A stretch of 64,000 nt of DNA from Rodentibacter genomosp. 1. Lineage in GTDB: Bacteria; Pseudomonadota; Gammaproteobacteria; Enterobacterales; Pasteurellaceae. The stretch lies in NCBI RefSeq assembly GCF_001999285.1, contig NZ_MLHN01000008.1, positions 62,001 to 126,000 on the forward strand. The letters are read 5' to 3'. A program made the translations under genes and the position numbers. The notes beneath the pieces were generated by a model, which did not search any database, had not been told where the DNA came from, and worked only from the letters and a program-made list of their open reading frames with translations. Shown in pieces: positions 1 to 9,432 of the stretch (the stretch's first letter is position 1; each line of letters opens with the position of its first letter).

Positions 1-161
1 AAAGTGCGGTCGAAAAACTACGCATTTTTTTACAAGAACATTTAGCACGATTTAAGCAACCGATCGCTTATTATCCATTGCCTCAAAATTTACAATCGGG
101 GGCAATTAAAATTTCCCGTAAGGTGCTGACTCAATGGTTTAGCACAGAAAACTATGAATAG
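1..161 (+). CDS. menE: o-succinylbenzoate--CoA ligase, C-terminal end (partial)
   Basis: The reading frame is open from base 3 to the TAG at 159-161 and gives 52 residues ending in KVLTQWFSTENYE. The segment ARFKQPIAYYPLPQN..SGAIKISRK resembles the C-terminal lid of acyl-adenylate ligases, whose late lysine takes part in adenylation. MenE activates o-succinylbenzoate for menaquinone synthesis. The identification rests on this short tail and on the neighbour order menE-mscK-aroC-mepA that I recall from H. influenzae. The 5' part lies outside the window. A USS core (AAGTGCGGT) sits at the window's left edge inside the coding frame. Confidence 0.7.
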   Translation, partial: SAVEKLRIFLQEHLARFKQPIAYYPLPQNLQSGAIKISRKVLTQWFSTENYE

Positions 162-168
162 GAAGAAT

Positions 169-3100
169 ATGAAATTACCACGTTTTTTAACCGCACTTTC
201 TGTAAGCCTTGTAATGGGATTGGCTTTGCCTCATTCTGTTATGGCGGAACAGGCAAAATCTTCGCCAACTGAGCAAAGTTTAAAATTGGATTTGGAGGCA
301 GCACAAAAAATTGATGATGCGGAGCTTAAAAAAGCACGCATTGAGCAATTGCAAACCTCTCTTGATTTGCTAGAGCAAATTCAAACACAGCAAAAAACGA
401 ATGACACACTCGATGATACGCTTAATCAAGCCGATGCGGAAATTCAAAAAAATAATACGGATTTACAGAACCTTAAGAAAAATTTAGGGCAGGAGAAACC
501 TGATAATTATAAGGAAACCTCATTAGATAATTTACAGGAAACACTGAGTAAACTTAGTGCCCAACAGCAAGATACTCAAAGCGAGTTAAATGCTGCGAAT
601 GCCTTGGTGGCGGGACAGAGTGCTGTGTCAGAACGAGCACAAACTGCATTGGCGGATAATTTAAAACGTAGCCAAACGTTAAATCAGAAACTTTCCGATA
701 GTTCGTTAGATAGTGTATTACAACAGCAATACCAGCTGGAATTACAGCTGATTGAACTTAAAAATAATTATAGTCAAACGTTGTTAAAAAACAGTGATCA
801 GCTTTCCTTACTTTATCAAAGCCGTTATGACTTATTGAGTGTGAAACAGCAACTTCAGCAACAGCAAATTGCGGCAGTACAAGAGGCGATTAATCAAAAA
901 AATCTTGAACAAACGCAAGATAAAGTGGAACAGGCTCAACAACAGCAGCAAAGTGCGGTTAAAAATGATTATATTCAGAAAGTATTGGAGCTTAATGCTC
1001 AGTTAAGTCAATTTTTATTAGAACAGACGGAAAAAACAAATACCTTAACGCAAGATGAGCTTAGAATGCGTAATGTGTTAGATAATTTGACACAAACGCA
1101 ACGCACCATTAATGAGCAAATTAGTGCGTTACAAGGGACATTAGTGCTTTCTCGTATTATTCAACAACAGAAACAAAAATTACCCACTAATCTAAATATT
1201 CAAGGTTTATCAAAGCAAATAGCAGATTTACGTGTACAGATTTTTGATATTACGCAACGTCGTAATGAGCTGTATGATCTTGATACTTATATTAAAAAAG
1301 TTGAGTCGGATGAAAACCAAACTTTTACGGCAGCGGAAAAAACACAGTTAATAACTTTATTAACCGAACGCCGTAAAATGGGTTCAGATCTCATTAAGTC
1401 ATTAAATAACCAACTCAATTTAGCGATTTCTTTAGAATTAACCCAGCAACAAATTACACAAATTAGTGATCAAATTGGATCAAAATTGGAGCAGCAAAGT
1501 TTTTGGGTGAAAAGTAACAATCCGATTAATTTGAGTTGGTTGGAAATGTTGCCAAAATCGTTAAGTGCACAGTTTAACGGAATGGTAAAGCATTTAGGAT
1601 TTCCCACTAATTATGACAATTTACCTTCTCTATTGACTTATGCATTTATCCTTTTAGTCATTGGCGGTGCAATTTTTAAATTCAAACCAAGAATTAAACA
1701 ACGCTTGGCGATGATTAACGGTGAAATCAATACGCTTCGATCCGATACACAATGGCATACGCCGATGGCGTTGATATTAACTGTTTTGTTAAATTTGTCC
1801 GGCACACTTTGGTTTTTAGCAATCTGCCAATTAATTGGATTTTTCTTCTTTCGTAATCCGCAAGAATTCTGGGATTGGTCATTCCGAATGGCCGGTTATT
1901 GGTGGTTCTTTAATGTATGGTTCGCAATTTTTCGTCCAAATGGTATTTTTGTACGTCATTTTGGTTTTGCCCAAGAGGATGCGGAAAAGTTTCGCGGTGT
2001 GGTAAAACGGATTATCATTGCCGTTGTTCTGCTATTAAATACCTCGGTATTTAGCAATGTGATGGATAATGGGTTAGCCAACGATGTTTTAGGCGAATTA
2101 AATACAATTGCATCGCTTATTTTTTGTGTTGTGATTATTGCGCCTCGTTTTAATCGAGCGTTGCGTGCTTATGAAGAACACCAGTCACAACATAATAATG
2201 TCATTGTAAAAGTAATCCAAATCTTGTTACAGATCACGCCAATTGGATTTATTATCTTAGTGGCATTAGGCTACTACTATACGGTGTTGAATTTAATTCA
2301 ACATCTTATTAGTTCCTATATTGCTTGGTGTGTTTGGTTTATTTTACGTCATGTAATTTATCGGGGAATTACAGTATCTTCGCGCCGTTTGGCTCATCGT
2401 CGCTTAATTGAAAAACAGAAACAAAAAGCAGAAGAATTTAACGATGGTTCACCTTCAGATGATGTGGTTGTGATGACTGATCAAGAGGAAGGATTAGCGT
2501 TAAATGAAGTTAGAAGCCAGTTATTACGTTTTGCCGATCTCTTTATTTGGACGGCGCTATTTGCAATTTTCTACTTTGTATGGTCGGATCTCATTACCGT
2601 AGCAAGCTACCTACGTGATATTACATTATGGAAACAGGTTTCTGTTGTTGATGGCGCAAATGTGACAGAAAGTATCACGCTCTTCAATTTACTGGTCGCG
2701 ATGATCATTGTCGTGATTACTTATGTTTTGGTACGAAATATTTCCGGTATTTTAGAAGTGATGCTTTTCTCTCGTCTGAAATTATCGCAAGGTACGCCCT
2801 ACACGATTACGACATTATTAACTTATACCATCATTGCGATTGGTGGGGCGTGGGCATTTGCTACGCTAGGGATGTCTTGGTCAAAATTACAATGGTTATT
2901 TGCCGCACTTTCCGTGGGGCTTGGTTTTGGTATGCAGGAAATTTTTGCAAACTTTGTTTCCGGTATTATCTTATTATTTGAACGCCCGATTCGAGTCGGG
3001 GATACTGTGACAATCAACGGGGTGAGTGGAACGGTTGCAAAAATCCGTATTCGTGCGATTACTTTGATTGATTTTGATCGTAAAGAAGTGATCGTACCAA

Positions 3101-3513
3101 ATAAATCTTTTGTGACCGGTCAGGTAATTAACTGGGCGCTTTCCAGTACGATGACCCGCTTGGTTGTGACGGTTGGAGTCGCTTACGGTTCAGATTTAGA
3201 GTTAGTGAAAAAATTACTCCTCCAAGCGGCAAATGAGCAACCGGCCGTATTAAAAGATCCTGAACCGAGAGCGCTATTTTTGTCCTTTGGTGCAAGCACA
3301 TTGGATCACGAATTACGTGTTTATGTGGGGCAAATATCCGATCGAACCAATACAACGGATGGGCTTAATCGCCGTATCAATGAACTCTTTGCTGAAAATA
3401 ATATTGATATTGCGTTCAATCAGCTTGATGTCTTTATTAAAAATAATGATACCGGTGAAGAAATTCCGTTCGTTGATGTTAATGCAACAACATTATCTAA
3501 GAAAAAGTCGTAG
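169..3513 (+). CDS. mscK: large MscS-family mechanosensitive channel (MscK/MscM type)
   Basis: This is an inner-membrane channel that opens under membrane tension to relieve osmotic pressure. From the ATG at 169 it has 1114 residues, the size of E. coli MscK and MscM; an ATG at 154 overlaps the end of menE and is less likely. In order it has a signal peptide (MKLPRFLTALSVS...SVMA), a long Gln-rich periplasmic coiled-coil region (about residues 30-450), many membrane helices, and the MscS core near the C terminus. The core shows the pore helix LSVGLGFGMQEIFANF, followed by the beta domain (RPIRVGDTVTINGVSGTV, VPNKSFVTGQVINW). A USS lies in the signal peptide at 190-198. Whether it is the K+-regulated MscK or the MscM subtype cannot be settled by eye. 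Confidence 0.9.
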   Translation: MKLPRFLTALSVSLVMGLALPHSVMAEQAKSSPTEQSLKLDLEAAQKIDDAELKKARIEQLQTSLDLLEQIQTQQKTNDTLDDTLNQADAEIQKNNTDLQNLKKNLGQEKPDNYKETSLDNLQETLSKLSAQQQDTQSELNAANALVAGQSAVSERAQTALADNLKRSQTLNQKLSDSSLDSVLQQQYQLELQLIELKNNYSQTLLKNSDQLSLLYQSRYDLLSVKQQLQQQQIAAVQEAINQKNLEQTQDKVEQAQQQQQSAVKNDYIQKVLELNAQLSQFLLEQTEKTNTLTQDELRMRNVLDNLTQTQRTINEQISALQGTLVLSRIIQQQKQKLPTNLNIQGLSKQIADLRVQIFDITQRRNELYDLDTYIKKVESDENQTFTAAEKTQLITLLTERRKMGSDLIKSLNNQLNLAISLELTQQQITQISDQIGSKLEQQSFWVKSNNPINLSWLEMLPKSLSAQFNGMVKHLGFPTNYDNLPSLLTYAFILLVIGGAIFKFKPRIKQRLAMINGEINTLRSDTQWHTPMALILTVLLNLSGTLWFLAICQLIGFFFFRNPQEFWDWSFRMAGYWWFFNVWFAIFRPNGIFVRHFGFAQEDAEKFRGVVKRIIIAVVLLLNTSVFSNVMDNGLANDVLGELNTIASLIFCVVIIAPRFNRALRAYEEHQSQHNNVIVKVIQILLQITPIGFIILVALGYYYTVLNLIQHLISSYIAWCVWFILRHVIYRGITVSSRRLAHRRLIEKQKQKAEEFNDGSPSDDVVVMTDQEEGLALNEVRSQLLRFADLFIWTALFAIFYFVWSDLITVASYLRDITLWKQVSVVDGANVTESITLFNLLVAMIIVVITYVLVRNISGILEVMLFSRLKLSQGTPYTITTLLTYTIIAIGGAWAFATLGMSWSKLQWLFAALSVGLGFGMQEIFANFVSGIILLFERPIRVGDTVTINGVSGTVAKIRIRAITLIDFDRKEVIVPNKSFVTGQVINWALSSTMTRLVVTVGVAYGSDLELVKKLLLQAANEQPAVLKDPEPRALFLSFGASTLDHELRVYVGQISDRTNTTDGLNRRINELFAENNIDIAFNQLDVFIKNNDTGEEIPFVDVNATTLSKKKS

Positions 3514-3530
3514 AGTATGAGAGGTAAAAT

Positions 3531-4604
3531 ATGGCAGGTAATACAATAGGACAACTTTTCCGTGTAACAACTTTTGGCGAATCTCATGGTATTGCACTCG
3601 GTTGTATTGTAGATGGTGTCCCACCTAATATGACGCTGTCTGAAGCGGATATTCAGCCTGATTTAGATCGCCGTAAACCCGGTACATCTCGTTATACCAC
3701 GGCACGTCGGGAAGCAGATGAAGTGCAAATTTTATCCGGTGTATTTGAAGGAAAAACCACCGGTACAAGCATTGGAATGATCATTAAAAATGCGGATCAG
3801 CGTTCTCAAGATTATGGTGAAATTAAAGATCGTTTCCGTCCCGGACACGCCGATTTTACTTATCAACAAAAATACGGCATTCGTGATTATCGTGGTGGCG
3901 GACGTTCTTCCGCACGTGAAACGGCTATGAGGGTCGCAGCCGGGGCGATTGCGAAAAAATACCTGAGGGAACAATTTGGCATTGAAGTACGGGGGTTTTT
4001 AAGTCAAATCGGCGAGGTGAAAATTGCACCACAAACGGTTGGGAAAATTAATTGGGAAACTGTGGAGAGTAACCCTTTCTTTTGCCCTGATGAAAGTGCG
4101 GTTGAAAAATTTGATGAATTAATCCGAGCGCTGAAAAAAGAAGGGGATTCCATCGGTGCGAAACTCACGGTGATTGCTGAAAATGTGCCGGTTGGTTTAG
4201 GTGAACCTGTATTTGATCGCTTGGATGCCGATTTGGCTCATGCCTTGATGGGAATTAATGCCGTGAAAGGCGTAGAAATTGGCGATGGCTTTGCGGTGGT
4301 GGGACAGCGTGGTAGTCAGCATCGTGACGAAATAACACCAAATGGTTTTGAGAGTAATCACGCAGGCGGTATTTTGGGCGGGATTAGCTCCGGTCAGCCG
4401 ATTATTGCCACCATTGCATTGAAACCGACTTCAAGCATTACGATCCCCGGACGTTCTGTGAACCTTGATGGCGAAGCAGTGGAGGTGGTGACAAAGGGTC
4501 GCCATGATCCTTGCGTGGGAATTCGTGCCGTACCTATTGCGGAAGCGATGGTTGCCATTGTGTTATTGGATCACTTATTACGTTTTAAGGCACAATGTAA
4601 GTAG
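3531..4604 (+). CDS. aroC: chorismate synthase
   Basis: This enzyme converts EPSP to chorismate, the last step of the shikimate pathway, using reduced FMN. The 357-residue protein has the family's full length. Signatures seen are GESHG near the N terminus, [11 protein letters not shown], the FMN-binding stretch [14 protein letters not shown] followed by [13 protein letters not shown], and [13 protein letters not shown]. The start ATG at 3531 follows AGAGG. It lies 17 bases after mscK and 13 bases before mepA, so the three are probably co-transcribed. Confidence 0.98.
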   Translation: MAGNTIGQLFRVTTFGESHGIALGCIVDGVPPNMTLSEADIQPDLDRRKPGTSRYTTARREADEVQILSGVFEGKTTGTSIGMIIKNADQRSQDYGEIKDRFRPGHADFTYQQKYGIRDYRGGGRSSARETAMRVAAGAIAKKYLREQFGIEVRGFLSQIGEVKIAPQTVGKINWETVESNPFFCPDESAVEKFDELIRALKKEGDSIGAKLTVIAENVPVGLGEPVFDRLDADLAHALMGINAVKGVEIGDGFAVVGQRGSQHRDEITPNGFESNHAGGILGGISSGQPIIATIALKPTSSITIPGRSVNLDGEAVEVVTKGRHDPCVGIRAVPIAEAMVAIVLLDHLLRFKAQCK

Positions 4605-4617
4605 TAAGGCGAGTGAA

Positions 4618-5478
4618 ATGAATAAAATCGTATTAAAAACTTCGATTATTTTAACCGCACTTTTTTCTTTAAGCGTGCAGTCTTCTCCTCAAGATTGGCA
4701 GCAAATTAAACGCCCTATTCCCAGTGAGAACGGAAAGGCACAGCCAATTGGAAGTTATTCTAACGGTTGTATTATTGGGGCTGAAGCTTTACCGGCTAAG
4801 GGTGATGGCTATCAAGTTATCCGAATGAATCGTAACCGCTATTATGGCCATCCTGAGATGATTAAATATCTCAAACGTTTGGGGGAAAGGGTGAAAGCAG
4901 CAGGATTACCAACAATGCTTGTAGGGGATATTGCTATGCCGGGCGGAGGGCGTTTCCTGACCGGACACGCTAGCCATCAAATGGGATTAGATGCGGATAT
5001 TTGGTTACGCATGGGCGAAATGTCCGATGCAGATGCATTAAATTCAGATGGGAAGGGCTTGTTAGTGGTTGATAGAAAAGCACAACGGGTTGATGAGCGG
5101 GTATGGAATCATCACCATGCAACATTGATTAAGCTTGCGGCTCAGGATCATGGCGTGACCCGTATTTTTGTAAATCCGGCAATTAAGCTTAAATTATGTC
5201 AAACAGCAGGTAATGATCGTAGTTGGTTACACAAAATTCGTCCTTGGTTTGGGCATGATTCACATTTTCATGTCCGTTTAAAATGTCCTGCAGAGGCTGT
5301 TCATTGTGAAGATCAAGCACCGGTTCCGTCTGGTGATGGGTGTGGTGATGAACTTTATTCTTGGTTTGAACCTGCAAAACCAAGTACGGGCTCAAATAAG
5401 CCAAAAGTTTTACCGCCTGAACCCTTTTTATGCCAACAAATATTGACTTCGCCAAATCGAAGTGAATGGTTAGAATAA
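4618..5478 (+). CDS. mepA: penicillin-insensitive murein endopeptidase
   Basis: MepA is a periplasmic zinc endopeptidase of the LAS group (M74) that cuts the D-Ala-DAP cross-links of peptidoglycan. The 286-residue protein has a signal peptide (MNKIVLKTSIILTALFSLSVQ). Zinc-ligand motifs are GHASHQMGLDADIW near residues 116-129, a HxxxxxxxD pair, and HDSHFHVRLKCP later. The ATG at 4618 was chosen over the frame's ATG at 4504 because the latter lies inside aroC and would place junk before a perfect signal peptide; GGCGAG precedes it. A USS at 4654-4662 encodes part of the signal peptide (LTALF). Confidence 0.95.
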   Translation: MNKIVLKTSIILTALFSLSVQSSPQDWQQIKRPIPSENGKAQPIGSYSNGCIIGAEALPAKGDGYQVIRMNRNRYYGHPEMIKYLKRLGERVKAAGLPTMLVGDIAMPGGGRFLTGHASHQMGLDADIWLRMGEMSDADALNSDGKGLLVVDRKAQRVDERVWNHHHATLIKLAAQDHGVTRIFVNPAIKLKLCQTAGNDRSWLHKIRPWFGHDSHFHVRLKCPAEAVHCEDQAPVPSGDGCGDELYSWFEPAKPSTGSNKPKVLPPEPFLCQQILTSPNRSEWLE

Positions 5479-5507
5479 TTTTATAGGCAAATCATAGAGT
5501 GCATGGT

Positions 5508-6275
5508 ATGGAATTGGGCGTTGATATTTTAGCAATATTATTTGTTGTGGCATTTGTTGCCGCATTTATTGATGCGATTGCAGGCGGAGGCGGCTTGATT
5601 ACCATTCCAGCCCTGCTTATGACGGGGATGCCACCGGCTGTGGCATTGGGGACAAATAAATTACAAGCGATGGGAGGCGCATTTTCTGCCAGTCTCTATT
5701 TTTTACGTAAAAGAGCGGTCAATTTACGGGAAGTTTGGTTTATCCTACTCTGTGTTTTCATCGGATCGGCTTTAGGCACAATCTTGATTCAATTGCTTGA
5801 TGTCTCAGTTTTTAAGAAAATTTTGCCATTTTTAATTTTAGCAATTGGATTGTATTTTCTCTTTACGCCTAAATTGGGAGATAAAGATCGCAAACAACGT
5901 TTAACTTATGTGGTTTTTGGTTTTGCCATTAGCCCATTTTTAGGTTTCTATGACGGCTTTTTCGGACCGGGAACGGGCTCTATTATGGGCTTGGCGTGTA
6001 TTACATTGTTAGGTTTCAATATTGCTAAAGCGACAGCCCATGCGAAGGTGATGAACTTTACCTCGAACCTTGCTTCTTTCTTGCTTTTCTTAGCCGGTGG
6101 ACAAATTTTGTGGATTGTAGGAATCGTGATGATGGTGGGAGGCATGATTGGGGCAAATTTGGGCGCTAAAATGGTGATGACAAAAGGTAAAACGCTTATT
6201 CGCCCTATGGTAGTCGTTATGTCGTTTTTGATGACAGTAAAAATGGCATACGATCAAGGTTGGTTTAATATTTAA
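5508..6275 (+). CDS. TSUP (TauE/SafE) family membrane transporter
   Basis: This is an integral membrane protein of about 255 residues with seven to eight hydrophobic helices. It has the glycine-rich repeat of the TauE/SafE family, IDAIAGGGGLITIPALL, and the matching half DGFFGPGTGSIMGLACI. Members export or import sulfonates, sulfite or other anions; the substrate here is unknown. The frame also has a GTG at 5499, but the ATG at 5508 has a better-spaced purine stretch (TAGAG). It follows mepA closely, as in the H. influenzae order I recall. Confidence 0.88.
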   Translation: MELGVDILAILFVVAFVAAFIDAIAGGGGLITIPALLMTGMPPAVALGTNKLQAMGGAFSASLYFLRKRAVNLREVWFILLCVFIGSALGTILIQLLDVSVFKKILPFLILAIGLYFLFTPKLGDKDRKQRLTYVVFGFAISPFLGFYDGFFGPGTGSIMGLACITLLGFNIAKATAHAKVMNFTSNLASFLLFLAGGQILWIVGIVMMVGGMIGANLGAKMVMTKGKTLIRPMVVVMSFLMTVKMAYDQGWFNI

Positions 6276-6305
6276 AGTGCGGTTAATTCCGCCATTGTTT
6301 TTAGT

Positions 6306-7262
6306 ATGACAGATTCTCAGCAAAATATTCGTTTAACTGCACGAGTGGGCTATGAACCGCACTTTTCGTGGTCGTATTTAAAACCAAAATATTGGGGTAT
6401 TTGGTTAGGTATTTTCCTTTTGCTTTTATTAGCATTTATACCATTTCGTTTGCGCGATAAATTTGCAGCAAAATTAGGTGTATGGATTGGGCATAAGGCA
6501 AAGAAACAGCGTAAGCGTGCTCAAATTAATTTGAGCTATTGTTTTCCGAAGTGGACAGAACAGCAGCGAGAGCACGTTATTGATGAAATGTTTGCCGTAG
6601 TCGCACAAGTGATGTTTGGCATTGGTGAAATTGCTGTTCGTTCTAAAAAACATTTGCAAAAACGCAGTGAATTTATTGGTATTGAGCATATCCGAAATGC
6701 AAAGGAGGCGGGCAATAACATTATTTTAATGGTACCGCACGGCTGGGCGATTGATGCTTCCGGTATTATTCTACATACACATGGAATGCCTATGACTTCT
6801 ATGTATAACCCACATCGTAATCCTTTAGTGGATTGGTTGTGGACAATCGTCCGCCAGCGTTTTGGCGGAAAAATGCACGCCCGTCAAAATGGAATTAAGC
6901 CTTTTTTGACGAGTGTCCGTCAAGGAGAAATGGGCTATTATTTGCCCGATGAAGATTTTGGTGCAGAACAAAGTGTATTTGTTGATTTTTTTGCTACTTA
7001 TAAAGCAACCCTACCGGGGCTAAATAAAATGGCAAAACTTGCTAAAGCCGTTGTGATTCCAATGTTTCCTCGCTATAACGCCAAAAGCGGTAGGTATGAA
7101 ATAGAAATTCACTCTGCCATGGCGCTGAGTGATGAACCTGAAAAATCAGCTCGGGCAATGAATGAAGAAATTGAATCTTTTGTCACCCCAACCCCAGAAC
7201 AATATGTTTGGATTTTACAATTATTAAGAACACGTAAAGATGGTGATGATCTTTATGATTAG
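6306..7262 (+). CDS. lpxM: lipid A late acyltransferase (LpxM/MsbB type)
   Basis: This inner-membrane enzyme adds a secondary acyl chain to Kdo2-lipid A. The 318 residues include one N-terminal membrane helix (WGIWLGIFLLLLLAFIPF) and the acyltransferase motif VPHGWAIDASG with the HX4D catalytic pair. YLPDEDFG and FFATYKATLPG correspond to conserved blocks of the family. The gene order after aroC-mepA supports LpxM rather than LpxL. No good Shine-Dalgarno is visible before the ATG at 6306, which may mean coupling to the preceding gene. Confidence 0.9.
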   Translation: MTDSQQNIRLTARVGYEPHFSWSYLKPKYWGIWLGIFLLLLLAFIPFRLRDKFAAKLGVWIGHKAKKQRKRAQINLSYCFPKWTEQQREHVIDEMFAVVAQVMFGIGEIAVRSKKHLQKRSEFIGIEHIRNAKEAGNNIILMVPHGWAIDASGIILHTHGMPMTSMYNPHRNPLVDWLWTIVRQRFGGKMHARQNGIKPFLTSVRQGEMGYYLPDEDFGAEQSVFVDFFATYKATLPGLNKMAKLAKAVVIPMFPRYNAKSGRYEIEIHSAMALSDEPEKSARAMNEEIESFVTPTPEQYVWILQLLRTRKDGDDLYD

Positions 7263-7275
7263 TTGATGTAACAAG

Positions 7276-7305
7276 AGTGCGGTCAGTTTTAACCGCACTT
7301 TTTCT
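7276..7305 (+). terminator. intrinsic terminator built from an inverted USS pair
   Basis: AGTGCGGT and ACCGCACT form an 8-bp or longer stem with a short AT-rich loop, followed by six Ts, 14 bases after the lpxM stop. The right arm is a full USS core; the left arm has lost its first A. Confidence 0.85.
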
Positions 7306-7359
7306 AGGGACTGTGGGGGGTATCGGTATTAGTGACAAAAAATTGCTACATAGCTTAGA

Positions 7360-7806
7360 TTAAGCTGAGAATTCTAGAGTATGACGTTTTGGCTGAATTT
7401 GGTGGATTGTATTTGTTACGGTTCCAATAATCGGTAGTGACGCCCAATCTTTCGTTTTGATATTTTGCATTTGAGAATCCAAAGCCATAAAAATAAATTC
7501 ATCATGATGAGTAATAAACTCATAGAGATGAAATTCATTTTCACTTTCTAGTACAACAAGATCACCAACAGAAATACGATCATTTTTTTCAACAATCAGC
7601 ATATCACCTTGTTCAATCCCCCAAGCAAGCATATTGGGATTCGTTACACGAATAAAGCAAGTTTGTTGTGGACGCTTGATACAATAGAGATTTAAATCAA
7701 GTTTTTTACTGAATTTTGATCTTTTTTCAATATCGTTAAAGAATGGCATTGGATGATAAGAAAACGTCATCTTATTTTGGGTAACGGTATTTGCGTAGTT
7801 CATCAT
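7360..7806 (-). CDS. UmuD/LexA-like (S24 fold) protein lacking catalytic residues
   Basis: The 148-residue protein aligns by eye with UmuD: LDLNLYCIKRPQQTCFIRV, then GIEQGDMLIVEKNDRISVGDLVVLE...EFHLYEF. In UmuD the nucleophile is in GDSM and the general base lysine in FTVKKL. Here the same places read NPNM and FHLYEF, so Ser is Asn and Lys is Tyr. The ATG at 7806 follows AAGGA. No umuC-like gene is adjacent. The promoter contains a perfect LexA box. Family membership is an inference from motif spacing. It could act as a binding partner, an inhibitor of a Y-family polymerase, or a regulator; there is no N-terminal helix-turn-helix, so a direct DNA-binding role is less likely. Confidence 0.75.
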   Translation of the reverse strand: MMNYANTVTQNKMTFSYHPMPFFNDIEKRSKFSKKLDLNLYCIKRPQQTCFIRVTNPNMLAWGIEQGDMLIVEKNDRISVGDLVVLESENEFHLYEFITHHDEFIFMALDSQMQNIKTKDWASLPIIGTVTNTIHQIQPKRHTLEFSA

Positions 7807-7848
7807 CTTGTTTTTCCTTGGTTAAGTCATGGTTTTTTGTACAGGTAA

Positions 7849-7878
7849 AATATACTGTTGTTCTATACAGGTTGTCAA
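7849..7878 (-). promoter_or_regulatory. SOS promoter with LexA box
   Basis: Reading on the minus strand there is a -35 TTGACA (7873-7878), an 18-base spacer and a -10 TATATT (7849-7854). The spacer contains a perfect CTGT-N8-ACAG LexA box at 7855-7870. The box lies about 50 bases upstream of the ATG of the UmuD-like gene. Confidence 0.88.
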
Positions 7879-7985
7879 CACTGGATAGAAAAAATTTTTT
7901 TATTAAGCAAAATTTTAGAAAAAATATAATGAATAGCTAGAAATGATGAACCCATGACAAAAAATGAAAGAAAAGGTTTTCTTTT

Positions 7986-8035
7986 AGATAGAATTTAAGC
8001 TATCTTTAGTTTGCTTAGGTGGATCAGCCATGATC
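7986..8035. other. two short inverted repeats upstream of sstT
   Basis: AGATAG...CTATCT (about 7987-8005) and GATCA-GCCA-TGATC (about 8023-8036) lie in the 262-base gap between the UmuD-like gene and sstT. They may be operator or mRNA leader structures; nothing in the sequence assigns a regulator. Confidence 0.35.
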
Positions 8036-8068
8036 TGAAGTTTAACCATACTTTTATTTAAATTTATT

Positions 8069-9313
8069 ATGAATACATCACGTTTATTTCATTTTCTTTT
8101 TCAAGGTAGTTTAGTCAAACGAATTGCCATTGGTCTTATCCTCGGGATCCTCATTGCGTTAGTTAACCCAAGCATTGAACAAACATTTGGTTTCGATCTT
8201 GCATCAAATATTGGTGTGTTAGGGCAAATTTTTGTCAAAGCACTTCGAGCCGTTGCGCCAATTTTGATTTTCTTCCTCGTTATGGCTGCATTGGCGAATA
8301 AAAAGGTTGGCTCAAAGAGTAATATGAAAGAGATTATTGTGCTTTATCTTTTGGGGACATTCTTAGCTGCATTAGCCGCTGTGATTGCGAGTATGCTTTT
8401 TCCTTCAGAAGTGGCATTATCGGTAAAAGAAGATGTGACTTCCGCGCCACAATCTGTTGCTCAGGTATTATTAACCTTGGTGCTTAATGTGGTCGATAAC
8501 CCATTAAATGCGATTTTTAAAGCCAACTTTATTGGTGTATTGGCTTGGTCAATCGGGTTGGGATTGGCACTTCGCCATGCCTCTGACACAACAAAACAAG
8601 TGGTGGCAGATTTTGCAGAGGGCATTTCTAAAATTGTCCACGTTATTATTTCGTTTGCGCCTTTTGGGGTCTTTGGTTTGGTTTCAGAAACCTTATCTGA
8701 TAAGGGGTTAGCAGCTTTAGGCGGTTATATTCATTTACTAGCGGTCTTAATTGGTGCAATGCTCTTTACTGCATTTGTTCTTAATCCGATTTTAGTTTAC
8801 TGGAAAATTCGCCAGAATCCGTATCCATTGGTTTGGACTTGTGTGCGTGAAAGTGGTGTAACGGCATTTTTCACCCGCAGCTCTGCGGCAAACATTCCGG
8901 TCAATATTGGTTTAGCTAAACGTTTAAATCTTGATGAAGAAACCTATTCAGTGGCAATTCCATTGGGTGCGAATATCAATATGGCGGGTGCCGCTATTAC
9001 TATTACCGTATTAACTTTAGCAGCGGTGCATACGCTAGGTATAGAAGTTTCCTTTGTCAGCGCGGTGGTATTAAGTGTGGTTGCGGCTCTCTGTGCTTGC
9101 GGTGCATCAGGTGTTGCCGGTGGCTCTTTACTACTTATCCCATTAGCCTGTAGCTTATTCGGTATTTCTGATGATGTAGCAGCGCAAATGATTGGTGTCG
9201 GTTTTGTAATCGGTATTTTGCAAGATTCGACCGAAACCGCATTGAATTCATCAACCGATGTTTTATTTACAGCAGCAGTATGTATGGAAGAAGAGCGTAA
9301 AAATAACGCATAA
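8069..9313 (+). CDS. sstT: serine/threonine:Na+ symporter
   Basis: This is an inner-membrane transporter of the dicarboxylate/amino acid:cation symporter (DAACS) family that imports serine and threonine with sodium. The 414 residues match SstT length and begin [20 protein letters not shown]. Typical blocks are [13 protein letters not shown] (the serine-rich re-entrant loop), [15 protein letters not shown], and [18 protein letters not shown] near the C terminus. A rho-independent terminator follows directly, so it is probably monocistronic. Confidence 0.95.
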   Translation: MNTSRLFHFLFQGSLVKRIAIGLILGILIALVNPSIEQTFGFDLASNIGVLGQIFVKALRAVAPILIFFLVMAALANKKVGSKSNMKEIIVLYLLGTFLAALAAVIASMLFPSEVALSVKEDVTSAPQSVAQVLLTLVLNVVDNPLNAIFKANFIGVLAWSIGLGLALRHASDTTKQVVADFAEGISKIVHVIISFAPFGVFGLVSETLSDKGLAALGGYIHLLAVLIGAMLFTAFVLNPILVYWKIRQNPYPLVWTCVRESGVTAFFTRSSAANIPVNIGLAKRLNLDEETYSVAIPLGANINMAGAAITITVLTLAAVHTLGIEVSFVSAVVLSVVAALCACGASGVAGGSLLLIPLACSLFGISDDVAAQMIGVGFVIGILQDSTETALNSSTDVLFTAAVCMEEERKNNA

Positions 9314-9325
9314 TTCAATTTTTAT

Positions 9326-9354
9326 AAGGCGGGCGAAAATCCGCCTTTATTTTT
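9326..9354 (+). terminator. sstT terminator
   Basis: AAGGCGG and CCGCCTT pair around an 8-base loop and are followed by TATTTTT, 12 bases after the sstT stop. Confidence 0.85.
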
Positions 9355-9432
9355 CTGGCTTAGATTTCGCTATACAAAGTGCGGTCTAGTTTGTTAGACT
9401 TTTTTCGTTTAAAACCAGATGGAGAACATCAA

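Noticed and set aside
4504-4617. Longer mepA frame starting at 4504
   Set aside because: The extra residues lie inside aroC in another frame and would precede an intact signal peptide; the ATG at 4618 has a ribosome site.
5189-5455. Minus-strand frame opposite mepA
   Set aside because: Shadow of mepA; no ribosome site and low-complexity residues.
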